Shown: positions 21,626 through 30,076, counted from the first letter of the stretch. The stretch is 64,000 nt of DNA from Allorhizobium undicola ORS 992 = ATCC 700741 (GCF_000621665.1 NZ_JHXQ01000001.1:1-64000); one strand, 5' to 3'. The notes: a model not told the origin generated them from the letters alone. A program made the numbers and translations.

Positions 21626-22228
21626 TCAGGCGGCCTTCAGGCCGTCAATAGTGGCCTTGGCGCCGTTGACGGCGGAAGCCTTGGCTTCATCGCCCATGCT
21701 GACACCTTCGGCGATGACGAATTCCAGATCCGTGATGCCGAGGAAGGTGAAAACGCCCTTCAGGTAGGTTTCGGCATGTTCCATGGCCGCTGCCGGACCT
21801 TGGGAGTAGACGCCGCCACGGGCCAGCGCCACGATGACACGCTTGCCGCCGCACAGGCCTTCCGGGCCGTTGGCGCCGTATTTGAAGGTCTTGCCAGCCA
21901 CGCAGATGCGGTCGATCCAGGCCTTGAGCTGGCTCGGAATGCCGAAATTGTAGAAGCCCGCGCCGATGACAACGACGTCGGAGGCCAGGAACTCTTCGAT
22001 GAGTTCGCCGCTCAGCGCCAGATCGGCCTTGGTGGCTTCATCGTTGGAGGCATCGTAATTGCCCATGGCGGCGGCCAGCGTCAGGCCGGACAGGTGCGGA
22101 ATGGTGTTGGCGGCCAGATCGCGATAGCTCACGTCAGCGCCCGAAAGCTTCTTGACGATGGAGGCGCTGAGATCGCGGCTGACGGAATAGGGGCCGAGAA
22201 CGCTGGAATCGAGATGCAGAAGTTTCAT
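21626..22228 (-). CDS. azoR: FMN-dependent NADH-azoreductase
   Basis: A 200-residue flavodoxin-fold oxidoreductase. It opens with the FMN-phosphate-binding stretch LHLDSSVLGPYSVSR and has FYNFGIPSQLKAWIDRI and the GVYSQGPA loop typical of AzoR. The enzyme reduces quinones and azo compounds by two-electron transfer with NADH, protecting against electrophile stress. The start at 22226-22228 is preceded by AAGGAAGG. It is divergent from an HxlR-type regulator, with a perfect inverted repeat in the shared promoter region. Confidence 0.92.
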   Translation of the reverse strand: MKLLHLDSSVLGPYSVSRDLSASIVKKLSGADVSYRDLAANTIPHLSGLTLAAAMGNYDASNDEATKADLALSGELIEEFLASDVVVIGAGFYNFGIPSQLKAWIDRICVAGKTFKYGANGPEGLCGGKRVIVALARGGVYSQGPAAAMEHAETYLKGVFTFLGITDLEFVIAEGVSMGDEAKASAVNGAKATIDGLKAA

Positions 22229-22249
22229 GGTGCTTGACCTTCCTTGAAT

Positions 22250-22266
22250 GGTATAAAATAGATACC
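22250..22266. promoter_or_regulatory. Putative HxlR-family operator
   Basis: GGTAT, seven bases, ATACC is a perfect inverted repeat midway between azoR and the divergent regulator. HxlR-family proteins such as Bacillus YodB bind similar short palindromes with a 7-base spacer upstream of azoreductase genes. Confidence 0.6.
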
Positions 22267-22311
22267 GGGACACTTATGAGAACCGTTTGAACCGCGCAAG
22301 GAGGCACATGA

Positions 22312-22725
22312 ATGGAACCCGGTTACAGCAATGTGACTGAACCCGTTGAAAAAGCCGAGGTTTCCGGCCATTTTCACGGCCGTTGCCACACCGTCAACAG
22401 CGTGTTGACGCGCATTGGCGACAAGTGGAGCGTTTTGACCGTCATGCTTCTTGCGGAAGGCCCGTGCCGGTTCAACGAGCTGAAGCGGCGCATCGGCGAT
22501 GTCTCGCAGCGTATGTTGACCCTGACGCTGCGCGGGCTTGAGCGTGACGGGCTGGTGAAACGCACCGTCTATCCGACCATTCCGCCGCGGGTGGATTACG
22601 AATTGACCGATCTTGGCCACTCGCTGCGCCAGCCGGTGGAGGCGCTGGGCAACTGGGCCTTCGAGCATCACGACCGCATTGCCAAGGCGCGCGCCGCCTA
22701 TGATCGCTCTGCCGGGGAGATATGA
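22312..22725 (+). CDS. HxlR-family transcriptional regulator
   Basis: A 137-residue winged-helix protein. The family core is clear: GDKWSVLTVMLLAEGPCRFNELKR, DVSQRMLTLTLRGLERDGLV and YELTDLGHSL. A cysteine in the N-terminal part (GRCHTVN) sits where YodB-type redox sensors keep their reactive cysteine, so it may sense quinones or diamide-like stress. The neighbouring azoR gene would be the target. ATG at 22312. Confidence 0.9.
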   Translation: MEPGYSNVTEPVEKAEVSGHFHGRCHTVNSVLTRIGDKWSVLTVMLLAEGPCRFNELKRRIGDVSQRMLTLTLRGLERDGLVKRTVYPTIPPRVDYELTDLGHSLRQPVEALGNWAFEHHDRIAKARAAYDRSAGEI

Positions 22726-22750
22726 AAAATCCGGCGCGAAGCCGGATTTT
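22726..22750. terminator. Bidirectional terminator between the HxlR gene and sodB
   Basis: AAAATCCGGC and GCCGGATTTT pair around a short GCGAA loop directly after the regulator's stop codon. A RIME-like palindrome follows at about 22765-22813. Confidence 0.8.
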
Positions 22751-22817
22751 CCAGTCTTTGTTTTGCGCATTTCCGAACGGAAAAGCGTGGCTACACTTTT
22801 CCTGAAAATGCACCGGC

Positions 22818-23420
22818 TTACTTTGCGGCGGCTTCGTACATTTCCAGCACGTAATCCCAGTTGATCAGGCTGTCCACGAAGGCTTCCAGATATTTCGGGC
22901 GGGCGTTGCGGTAGTCGATATAGTAGGAATGTTCCCAGACATCGACGCCGAGGATCGGGCTTGCGCCGTGAACCAGCGGGTTTTCGCCGTTCGGGGTCTT
23001 GGAGATTTCCAGCTTGCCGTTCTTGACGGAAAGCCAGGCCCATCCGGAGCCGAACTGCGTGGTGCCAGCGGCGACGAAATCGGCCTTGAACTTGTCATAG
23101 CCGCCCAGATCGCTGTCGATGGCCGCCTGCAACTTGCCGGGCAGCTTGTTGCCGCCGCCGTCCTTCTTCATCCACTTCCAGAAGTGGATGTGGTTGTAAT
23201 GCTGGCCGGCATTGTTGAACAGACCGGCATTCTTGCCATAGGACTGCTTGACGATCTCTTCCAGCGACAGGCCTTCCAGGCCGCTATCCTTCAGCAGGTT
23301 GTTGCCGTTGGTAACATAGGCCATGTGATGCTTGTCGTGGTGAAACTCCAGCGTTTCAGCCGACATGAAGGGCGCCAGCGAATCATAGGCATAGGGGAGT
23401 TCGGGAAGTTCGAAAGCCAT
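22818..23420 (-). CDS. sodB: Superoxide dismutase, Fe/Mn type
   Basis: A 200-residue SOD. The metal ligands fit the family: His in LEFHHDKHH (near 27), His in QHYNHIHFW (near 75), and Asp and His in DVWEHSYYIDY (near 157 and 161). GGGNKLPG and FGSGWAWL favour the iron-type group, but metal preference cannot be settled from sequence alone. The protein is cytoplasmic, with no signal peptide. The start at 23418-23420 follows GGAGATACC; longer frames only add unrelated upstream DNA. Confidence 0.94.
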   Translation of the reverse strand: MAFELPELPYAYDSLAPFMSAETLEFHHDKHHMAYVTNGNNLLKDSGLEGLSLEEIVKQSYGKNAGLFNNAGQHYNHIHFWKWMKKDGGGNKLPGKLQAAIDSDLGGYDKFKADFVAAGTTQFGSGWAWLSVKNGKLEISKTPNGENPLVHGASPILGVDVWEHSYYIDYRNARPKYLEAFVDSLINWDYVLEMYEAAAK

Positions 23421-23633
23421 ATCAGGTATCTCCTCTTGGCGTGAAACATCTCCGGGGAAGGGTAAGCCGCTTTCCCTGCGGAAATGCGTTGAAACTGAAG
23501 GTCCGGGTCGGCGGGGTCCGGGTTGGCTGGAACATAGGAGGCCCGCGCCATGGAGGCAACGCCTTGGACGGGTAATTTTGTTCCCTGTCGAAAAGTTTTG
23601 TTTCGTCAAATGCGGTGGCGGGGATAAGCTTTT

Positions 23634-23975
23634 TCAATTCCACCAGATCTCCTCATCGGGAAGATCGTTGACCGGAAAGCCCAGAGCCTCGCGGGCAATC
23701 CGGCATTCCGGGTCGCCAGGCATACAGTCGCGGCACACCTGCGGGCGCACGGCATAGACACCGCAGCCCACATGCTTGCCGATCTCTCCCGTCAGCGCGG
23801 TGCAGCGGCCGTTTTCAAACTTCATGCCGCATTCGTTCGCCGCGACGAATTTTGCCGGAATGGCCGCGATCTGCTCGTCCGTTTCCAGCGAAAAGCGCGG
23901 CCAGTCTTCGCTATAGGCGCAACAGGCCCCGCAACTCTGACAATCGAAAATTTCAGGCGGCGATGTTTCCGGCAT
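23634..23975 (-). CDS. YkgJ-type cysteine cluster protein
   Basis: A 113-residue protein rich in cysteines: CQSCGACC near residues 12-19, then single or paired cysteines in NECG, GRCTAL, VGCGVY and RPQVCRDC. The family is thought to bind zinc or iron, and its biochemical role is unclear. The gene starts nine bases after the aminotransferase stop and is probably in one operon with it. Confidence 0.83.
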   Translation of the reverse strand: MPETSPPEIFDCQSCGACCAYSEDWPRFSLETDEQIAAIPAKFVAANECGMKFENGRCTALTGEIGKHVGCGVYAVRPQVCRDCMPGDPECRIAREALGFPVNDLPDEEIWWN

Positions 23976-23984
23976 GAGGCTCCG

Positions 23985-24869
23985 TCAGGTCGTGGCGCGC
24001 GGGCGGCGGGCAAACTCCATGTAAAGCTCAAGCGCGCGTGCCGCAACCGTGGTTTGGGCGTATTCACGGCCATCGAGGCGGCTGACGGGCGCGATCTTGG
24101 AATAATTGCCGGTGGTGAACACCTCGTCGGCGCTCAGAAAATCCTCCGGAGAAAGTGTCACCTCGCGCACGTCGAAGCCTGCCTGCCGCAACAGGCCGAT
24201 CACCCGCGCCCGCGTAATGCCCGCCAGAAAGGTGCGGTTGGCAATCGGGGTGAAAACCACGCCATCCCTGACCATGAAAACGTTGGAGGAGGCGGTTTCC
24301 ACCACGTTGCCGGTGAGGTCGCGCACCAGGGCATTGTCGAAACCCCGCGCCCGCGCCTCCAGAATCATCCGGCCGGAATTGGGGTAGAGGCTGCCGGTCT
24401 TGGCCTCCGTCATGGCGCATTCCGGCGAGGGGCGGCGGAAGGGCGAAAGCGTCAGGCTATGCGGCTTTGCGGTGTGCATGGGAGATTCGAACAGGCACAG
24501 CGCAAAGCGGGTGCTGTCCGCACCGGCGGCGACCACCGAACCCGGCGCGCCATGTTCGGCCCAATACATCGGCTTGATGTAAAGCGCCGTCTTGCCATCG
24601 AAGCGGGAGACCCCCTCAAGCGCCAGCCTCTCGATTTCCTCCGGCGTCATGGTGGGCTTGAGCCCGATGGCCATGGCCGAGCGGTTGATGCGCTGGCAGT
24701 GAAGGTCGAGATCGGGCGTCAGCCCATCGAACCAGCGCGCGCCGTCGAACACCGTCGAGCCCAGCCACATGGCATGGGATACCGGCCCGATCAAAGGCGG
24801 ATTGCCCTCCAGCCATTCTCCATCAACCCATGTCCAGGTGGGGGTGGGCGCGCGCGTATCGACTGCCAT
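23985..24869 (-). CDS. Branched-chain amino acid aminotransferase (class IV)
   Basis: A 294-residue PLP enzyme of the IlvE/D-amino acid aminotransferase fold. FDGARWF near the N-terminus, the PLP-lysine region (AKTGSLYPNSGRM), VVETASSNVF and FTTGNYSKIAPV are diagnostic. It is likely to transfer amino groups between branched-chain amino acids and 2-oxoglutarate. D-amino acid or aminodeoxychorismate activity cannot be excluded within this fold. The start at 24867-24869 has AGGAG seven bases upstream; 64 extra codons in the open frame are upstream DNA. Confidence 0.88.
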   Translation of the reverse strand: MAVDTRAPTPTWTWVDGEWLEGNPPLIGPVSHAMWLGSTVFDGARWFDGLTPDLDLHCQRINRSAMAIGLKPTMTPEEIERLALEGVSRFDGKTALYIKPMYWAEHGAPGSVVAAGADSTRFALCLFESPMHTAKPHSLTLSPFRRPSPECAMTEAKTGSLYPNSGRMILEARARGFDNALVRDLTGNVVETASSNVFMVRDGVVFTPIANRTFLAGITRARVIGLLRQAGFDVREVTLSPEDFLSADEVFTTGNYSKIAPVSRLDGREYAQTTVAARALELYMEFARRPRATT

Positions 24870-25000
24870 GTGTTTCTCCTTCAGGTGGTGCGTCGGCACG
24901 AAACACCCAAGGTTCGGCATGGTCAAGCAAAAAGCATGGACGATCCAAAAATAATTACGAAATTTCAAAGAGATAAATGGATCGATCAAAGCTATTGATC

Positions 25001-25109
25001 CTAAAGCGCTGTCGCGCAAAAGTGTGTAGCCGATTTGCGATAACGACATGCGACAAAACAATGACGCAAAGCGTCAGGAGTGAATCCGAAAGATCGCGGC
25101 ACGCTTTAG
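25001..25109. repeat. Intergenic palindromic repeat, type B (inverted copy)
   Basis: Reverse-complement relative of 18067-18171, from CTAAAGCGCTGTCGCG to GGCACGCTTTAG. It shares the internal blocks GATAACGACATG, ACAAAACAATGAC and AATCCGAAAGATCGCG. Confidence 0.75.
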
Positions 25110-25161
25110 AGTATTTCAGGTCGCCGTGTTATCCGTGGCCGGTGCCGGATCGGCCAGATTT

Positions 25162-25181
25162 GGTTGCAATTTCATGCAACC
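25162..25181. promoter_or_regulatory. Perfect 7-bp inverted repeat, possible operator
   Basis: GGTTGCAATTTCATGCAACC lies about 85 bases upstream of the beta-trefoil gene. The 20-base length fits a dimeric repressor site, but a transcript hairpin is also possible. Confidence 0.35.
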
Positions 25182-25267
25182 TTAATTTAAAATTGCACAA
25201 TCCCCTTCATCTCCCATAGGTTGCGCCAGCGCATTGGGCGCAGCTTCATATTTCGGGAGATTTTTTC

Positions 25268-25744
25268 ATGGCCCTCAAGAATATTCAGTCCGCAGCTTTC
25301 AAGAATGTCTTTCTTCGCCTGGAGGCGCAGGGCGCCAGCCATCCCGATGGCAAGGGCTTAGGCACTGTCAATTGCCAGTTCGGCGCAGGTCCATGGGAGG
25401 CTTTCCATATCGATGCCCGCGAAGACGGCAGCGTTACCATCCGCTCCAATGCGTTTCCCGATGTCTATCTGCGTCTCGACGGCAAAGGTGTCGCCTATGG
25501 ACAGGATAATGGCGGCGGCGTCGTCAACGGCCAGTACAAGCCAGCGGGCAGCTACGAACATTTCATCCTGCGTCCGCAGGCCGATGGCACGGTGGCCTTT
25601 GAATCGCGCGCCTTTCCGGGCCTTTATCTCCGCATGGACGGGCGTGACGTCACCAAGTCCACCGATGGCGGCTCTGGCCATGTGAATGCACAGATCAATG
25701 TCGGCCCCTGGGAGAAATTCCACATCATCGACGCGGCCGCCTGA
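25268..25744 (+). CDS. Beta-trefoil (fascin/lectin-like) protein
   Basis: A 158-residue protein made of three repeats of about 50 residues. Each has the pattern AF-x-x-V/L-Y/F-L-R-L/M followed by a glycine-rich turn and V-N-x-Q, then a closing F-H-I or F-I-L (AFKNVFLRL, AFPDVYLRL, AFPGLYLRM). This looks like a single beta-trefoil of the fascin or lectin type. There is no signal peptide or anchor and no partner domain. It could bind a carbohydrate, actin-like polymer or another protein; function is unknown. The gene stands alone and ends at a palindromic terminator. Confidence 0.72.
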   Translation: MALKNIQSAAFKNVFLRLEAQGASHPDGKGLGTVNCQFGAGPWEAFHIDAREDGSVTIRSNAFPDVYLRLDGKGVAYGQDNGGGVVNGQYKPAGSYEHFILRPQADGTVAFESRAFPGLYLRMDGRDVTKSTDGGSGHVNAQINVGPWEKFHIIDAAA

Positions 25745-25785
25745 GCCGCGGGGCTGAAAAGGGGATCGCCGGAAATGATCCCGCC

Positions 25786-25811
25786 CTGCGGCCTGCCATG
25801 GCAGGCCGCAG
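25786..25811. terminator. Perfect 26-bp palindrome between convergent genes
   Basis: CTGCGGCCTGCCA is followed by its exact complement TGGCAGGCCGCAG. It lies between the ends of the beta-trefoil and protease genes. No T-run is adjacent, so termination may be partial. Confidence 0.65.
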
Positions 25812-25822
25812 TGTCCAAACCT

Positions 25823-28000
25823 TTACATAATGCCCGCCACCTTGATGGCGAAGGCATATTCGAAGGCCACTTCCTCCAGCCGCTGGAAGCGGCCGGATTT
25901 GCCGCCATGGCCGGCGGCCATGTTGGTTTTCAGCAGATAGGGGCCGGCATCCGGTGCCTTTTCGCGCAGCTTGGCCACCCATTTCGTCGGCTCCCAATAG
26001 GTCACGCGCGGATCGGTGAGGCCGGAGAGAACCAGCATGGGCGGGTAGGGCTTGTCGCCGACATTGTCATAGGGGCTATAGGCGGCAATCCAGCGATATT
26101 CCTCTTCCGACTCGATGGGATTGCCCCATTCGGGCCATTCCGGCGGGGTCAGCGGCAGGGTATCGTCCAGCATGGTGTTCAGCACGTCCACGAAGGGCAC
26201 GGCGGCGATGATGCCGCCGAATTTTTCCGGCGCCATATTGGCCACGGCCCCCATCAACATGCCGCCCGCCGAGCCTCCCTCGGCAATGATATTGCGGTGA
26301 GAGGTGAAACCTTCGCGCACCAGATGGTCGGCTGCGGCGATGAAATCCTTGAAGGTATTGACCTTCTTTTCCATCTTGCCGTCTTCATACCAGTGGAAGC
26401 CCTTGTCCTTGCCGCCACGGATATGGGCAATGGCATAGACAAAGCCGCGATCGACCAGCGACAGGCAGGCGGTGTTGAAGCCCGCCGGAATGGTGATGCC
26501 ATATGCGCCATAGCCGTAAAGCAGGCAGGGGGCGGAACCGTCCAGCGCCACATTCTTGCGGTAAAGCAATGTCACCGGCACATCCTCGCCGTCATGGGCT
26601 TTGGCGAAAACGCGGCGGGTGACGTAATCCTCCGGGTTATGGCCAGAGGGCACTTCCTGCGTCTTCAAAAGCACGCGCTCGCGCGTTGCCATGTTGTAAT
26701 CGAAGAGCTGGCTGGGCGTGGTCATCGACGAATAGGAGAAGCGAATGACATCCGTGTCATATTCGCCTGCGCCCTGAAGCCCCAGCGAATAGGCCTCTTC
26801 CTTGAAGGAAATGGCGTGTTCCTCACCGCTTTGCCGGTCGCGGATCATGATGACCGGCAGGCCCTCGCGCCGCTCCAGCCACACCAGATGGCGGGCATAG
26901 GCCATGTGGGAGAGAATGAGGCGGCCCGGCTCATGCGGCACCACTTCCGTCCAGTTTTCCTTGCCCGGCGCGGCGAAGGGCGCCTGCATGATCTTGAAAT
27001 CCTTGGCGTCGCCGTCATTGGTGAGGATATAGAAGACGTCGCCGCCCTCCGTCATGGAATATTCCACGCCCTCCTCGCGGGCGGCCACCACCACGGGCTC
27101 TGCCGTGACATCCTTCGTGGAAATCAGCCGGTATTCCGAGGTCTCGTGGTCGTGAATGTCGATATAGATCACGTCGTCCAGCAGCGAGCCGCCGACGCCC
27201 ATGAAAAATCCGGGATCCTTTTCCTCGTAAACCAGCCGGTCGGCGGATTGCGGCTGGCCGATGATGTGATGGAAGACCTTGGAGGGGCGATGGTTCTCAT
27301 CCTGAAGCGTATAGAAAAAGCTCTTGCCATCCGGCGCCCAGACGCCGCCGCCAGCGGTGTTTTCCAGCACGTCCGGCAGGTCCTGCTTGCTGGCGAGATC
27401 GCGGATGCGCAGCGTGAAATATTCCGAGCCCTTGTCGTCATAGCCCCAGATGCCCAGGCTGTGATCGCCGCAATTGTCGATGCCGGACAGGCGGAAATAG
27501 TCCTTGCCCGCCGCTTCCTTGTCGCCATCCAGCAAAATGTCGCGCAGACCTTCGTCCTTCACGTCGCCGTCGCGCGGAATGCGGAAATAGCGCGGCTGTT
27601 CGCCCCCCGTCACAAAGGCGCTGCCATAGGCAAAGGGGCCGTCCTTGACCGGTACGGAACTGTCGTCTTCCTTGATGCGGCCTTTCATTTCGGCAAAAAG
27701 CTGCTTCTGCACATCGCCGGTATCGGCCATGGCTGCTTCCATATAGGCGTTTTCCGCCTCCAGCAGCGCCCGGATTTCCGGGTCGAGAATGGAGGTATCC
27801 TTGAACATCTGCTGCCAGTTTGCGGCCCGCAGCCAGGCGTAATCGTCGGTGCGGGTCACGCCGTGGCGGGTATCGCTCACGGGGCTCTTCCGGGCCGTGG
27901 CGGGGGTGGGCAGGCCGGTGAAGGGAGATTTTGAAGACAAGGGAGCGCTCATGAAAACGGACATCGGATGGCCAAGAGATAGCCACAGGCCGCCCGCCAT
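25823..28000 (-). CDS. ptrB: Oligopeptidase B (protease II)
   Basis: A 725-residue prolyl-oligopeptidase-family serine peptidase, which cleaves peptides after Arg or Lys in the cytoplasm. An N-terminal beta-propeller (about residues 50-440) is followed by the alpha/beta-hydrolase domain. The nucleophile lies in GGSAGGML, the catalytic Asp in SGLTDPRV and the His in AAGHGGKSG. HIRGG and YEDGKM are also conserved. In-frame starts at 27964 and 27952 are equally possible; none has a strong ribosome site (GGCAGGGG lies about 11 bases before 28000). It is convergent with the beta-trefoil gene. Confidence 0.9.
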   Translation of the reverse strand: MAGGLWLSLGHPMSVFMSAPLSSKSPFTGLPTPATARKSPVSDTRHGVTRTDDYAWLRAANWQQMFKDTSILDPEIRALLEAENAYMEAAMADTGDVQKQLFAEMKGRIKEDDSSVPVKDGPFAYGSAFVTGGEQPRYFRIPRDGDVKDEGLRDILLDGDKEAAGKDYFRLSGIDNCGDHSLGIWGYDDKGSEYFTLRIRDLASKQDLPDVLENTAGGGVWAPDGKSFFYTLQDENHRPSKVFHHIIGQPQSADRLVYEEKDPGFFMGVGGSLLDDVIYIDIHDHETSEYRLISTKDVTAEPVVVAAREEGVEYSMTEGGDVFYILTNDGDAKDFKIMQAPFAAPGKENWTEVVPHEPGRLILSHMAYARHLVWLERREGLPVIMIRDRQSGEEHAISFKEEAYSLGLQGAGEYDTDVIRFSYSSMTTPSQLFDYNMATRERVLLKTQEVPSGHNPEDYVTRRVFAKAHDGEDVPVTLLYRKNVALDGSAPCLLYGYGAYGITIPAGFNTACLSLVDRGFVYAIAHIRGGKDKGFHWYEDGKMEKKVNTFKDFIAAADHLVREGFTSHRNIIAEGGSAGGMLMGAVANMAPEKFGGIIAAVPFVDVLNTMLDDTLPLTPPEWPEWGNPIESEEEYRWIAAYSPYDNVGDKPYPPMLVLSGLTDPRVTYWEPTKWVAKLREKAPDAGPYLLKTNMAAGHGGKSGRFQRLEEVAFEYAFAIKVAGIM

Positions 28001-28113
28001 TCAAGCAAAAACCCCTGCCTATCACAAAAGCGGGAAGCTGGCCGTGGTGGGTGGATTCACAGTTGCTGAGAGAATATGGTTCCGCGAATCGAAGTTCGAA
28101 GGGAAAATTCTCA

Positions 28114-28503
28114 ATGCGTTTGTTGATTTTAGCCGTTGGTTCGGGGCTTGTTTTTGCGTCTTCCGCCTTTGCGCTGGATGCGGCCACAACCCGCCAGCTC
28201 AAGGCGCTTTCGCCCTCCGAACGGCTGGAGCAACGCTGCGACATGGAAGCGATGAACCGCATCAACAAGGATCGCCACGGCATCGAGCCGGATAAGGTCA
28301 TTGCCTATACCTTTGGCAAGACCATGGGCGATGGCGCGCATCTGCGCGCCCCCGGCGCGGTGGTGCGCTCGAAAGGGCAATGGTACCGGCTGAAATATGA
28401 TTGCGTGACCAGCAATGGCAGTCTCGATGTAAAAAGCTTCAACTATCAGCTGGGCGATGTCGTGCCGAAGGAGAGCTGGAAGAAATATTACCTTTACGAA
28501 TAG
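28114..28503 (+). CDS. DUF930-like secreted protein
   Basis: A 129-residue protein with a signal peptide (MRLLILAVGSGLVFASS, cleavage near AFA). The body has ALSPSERLEQRCDMEAM and WYRLKYDCVTS, which I recognise from the DUF930 family of rhizobia and brucellae. Its two mature-part cysteines could form a disulfide. GAAGGGA lies upstream of the ATG at 28114; the 21 codons before it in the open frame look non-coding. No function is known. Confidence 0.75.
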   Translation: MRLLILAVGSGLVFASSAFALDAATTRQLKALSPSERLEQRCDMEAMNRINKDRHGIEPDKVIAYTFGKTMGDGAHLRAPGAVVRSKGQWYRLKYDCVTSNGSLDVKSFNYQLGDVVPKESWKKYYLYE

Positions 28504-28512
28504 TCCCGCCCG

Positions 28513-29445
28513 TCAGGGTGCGGCCGGGGTCCACTGCGGCAGCGCCCGCCAACCCGCCACGATGTGATCGATGAACAGGCGGGTCTTGGGCAGAATGGTC
28601 TGCCGGTCCTGCACGCAGATGTGGAAATCCAGCGGTTCGGGATCGGCCTCGGTGCCGCCCTGGCCGGTAAAAAGCGCCACCAGCCTGCCGCTCGTCACCA
28701 GATCGCGCGCGGCAAAAGCGCCCAGCCGGGAAATGCCCGCACCGCCCACCGTCATGCGCGCCAGCGCATCGATGTCGTTGCAGATCACGCTGACATGCAG
28801 GTCCGGCTCGAAACGCAATCCGTTTCGCAAAAAGCCCCAGGGCAGAAGCCGCCCGTCGAAGGGGCTGCGAAACAGCAGGCAATCATGGTGTTTCAGGTCT
28901 TCCGGCTCCTGCGGAATGCCGCGCTTTTCCAGATAGTCGGGCGCAGCACAGATCAGGATGGGCACGGCCCCCAGCCGCCGGGTTATCAGTCCGCCGCCAC
29001 TTGGCCGGAAAAGGCGGATGCTCACGTCGATCTCGTCGCGGATATGGTCGGGCTTTTCGTCGCTGAGAATGAGTTCAACCGACACATCCGGATAGGCCGC
29101 CGAAAAGCCGGGAATGAGCGGCGCAATCACATGCCTTCCCACGGCAGCCGACACCGCGACGCGAAGCCGCCCCTGTGGCCGTTCATTGAGCGCGTTGAGT
29201 GCTGCCTGCGCCATGTCCAGATCGGCCATGACCTGCCTGACCCGCTCGAAATAGATCTTGCCCGCTTCCGTCAGGGCCAGCCGCCGCGTGGTGCGCAGCA
29301 AAAGCCTGGCGCCCAGCTCTTCCTCCAGCCGCGCGATATTCTGGCTGGCGGCGGCGGGCGTCACGCCAAGCTGGCGGGCGGCGGCGGCAATGCTGCCGCC
29401 TTCCACGGCGCGGATGAAACTGTCTATGCCGCGCAAATTGCTCAT
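28513..29445 (-). CDS. LysR-family transcriptional regulator
   Basis: A 310-residue regulator. The N-terminal winged helix is clear (FIRAVEGGSIAAAARQLGV, ASQNIARLEEELGARLLLRTTR). The effector domain runs from about residue 90, with GRLRVAVSAAVGRH, and resembles the group that often represses or activates a divergent gene. That gene is DUF2798 at 29629. GTTATTCGTAAC (29463-29474) in the shared region is a small palindrome that could be its site. Confidence 0.9.
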   Translation of the reverse strand: MSNLRGIDSFIRAVEGGSIAAAARQLGVTPAAASQNIARLEEELGARLLLRTTRRLALTEAGKIYFERVRQVMADLDMAQAALNALNERPQGRLRVAVSAAVGRHVIAPLIPGFSAAYPDVSVELILSDEKPDHIRDEIDVSIRLFRPSGGGLITRRLGAVPILICAAPDYLEKRGIPQEPEDLKHHDCLLFRSPFDGRLLPWGFLRNGLRFEPDLHVSVICNDIDALARMTVGGAGISRLGAFAARDLVTSGRLVALFTGQGGTEADPEPLDFHICVQDRQTILPKTRLFIDHIVAGWRALPQWTPAAP

Positions 29446-29628
29446 GGCTAACGAAACACCCTGTTATTCGTAACTTTTCCTTTATACTGAAATTGGTGGT
29501 GCTCTTCTACCCAAATTGCGCCCCGGCAGGCAGCATATCAAAAGCGGCCGGATCGGAAGGACGGTTCCGATGCAGCCGTCCCCTTGTTTTCGTCAGTTTT
29601 CGAGACCCCAGGCAAAGAGGTATTCGAC

Positions 29629-29898
29629 ATGAACATTCAAGAGCGCGATGCGGCCCGCCGCCGCTACAAGCTGCATCACCGCACCGGCCCGCTGGTTTCG
29701 GCCTTTTTCACCGCCAATATCATGGCGCTCATCATGTGTGCGGGCATTGCCGCCGTTTCCGGCGGGCTGACCTATGATCTCATGCACCGCACCTGGAATT
29801 CATGGCAAACGGCCATGCCCATGGCGTTTCTGGCGGTGCTGATCGTGCGGCCCATCGTCACGCGGCTGACGGCGCTGTGCGTACATCCGCCAGCGTGA
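29629..29898 (+). CDS. DUF2798-like two-helix membrane protein
   Basis: An 89-residue protein with two hydrophobic helices (about 22-45 and 60-80), a basic N-terminus and RPIVTRLTA near the end, as in DUF2798 proteins. Function is unknown. AAAGAGG precedes the ATG. It is divergent from the LysR gene, which probably controls it. It ends just before a long palindrome. Confidence 0.68.
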   Translation: MNIQERDAARRRYKLHHRTGPLVSAFFTANIMALIMCAGIAAVSGGLTYDLMHRTWNSWQTAMPMAFLAVLIVRPIVTRLTALCVHPPA

Positions 29899-29905
29899 AC
29901 AGCTT

Positions 29906-30049
29906 AGGGTGTGTGGTTATTCAACGTTGGGCGGGCTGCAAACGGCAATTTGCTGCGCTCCCGGTGCTCATGTACATTAAGTACACTCCGCTCCGGTTCT
30001 CGCAAATCACCGTTTTCGCCTCACCCAACGTCGAATCCCCACACACCCT
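29906..30049. repeat. 144-bp imperfect palindrome
   Basis: The left half starts AGGGTGTGTGG and the right half ends CCACACACCCT. The arms match at roughly two thirds of positions, including ACGTTGGG/CCCAACGT and AAACGG/CCGTTT, around a centre GTACATTAAGTAC. It fills the gap between the DUF2798 and acetyltransferase ends and could fold into a long hairpin in DNA or RNA. I saw no second copy in the window. Confidence 0.7.
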
Positions 30050-30076
30050 GGAGCATCATATTTACCGCACGACGCT

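Larger units (their letters stand above)
24870..25267. other. Divergent intergenic region with repeat B and two inverted repeats
   Basis: Contains the inverted copy of repeat B (25001-25109). A perfect palindrome GGTTGCA, six bases, TGCAACC lies at 25162-25181 in AT-rich sequence. A second inverted repeat, TGCGCC ... GGCGCA, lies at about 25219-25239. The last two are probably promoter or leader elements of the beta-trefoil gene; GGGAGA precedes its ATG. Confidence 0.5.

Noticed and set aside
23634-24869. Possible toxin-antitoxin pair (cysteine-cluster protein with aminotransferase)
   Set aside because: Both belong to recognised metal-binding and enzyme families, so a toxin role has no support.
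25775-27934. Plus-strand frame of 719 codons antisense to oligopeptidase B
   Set aside because: Histidine- and arginine-rich mirror of the protease gene; not a protein family.
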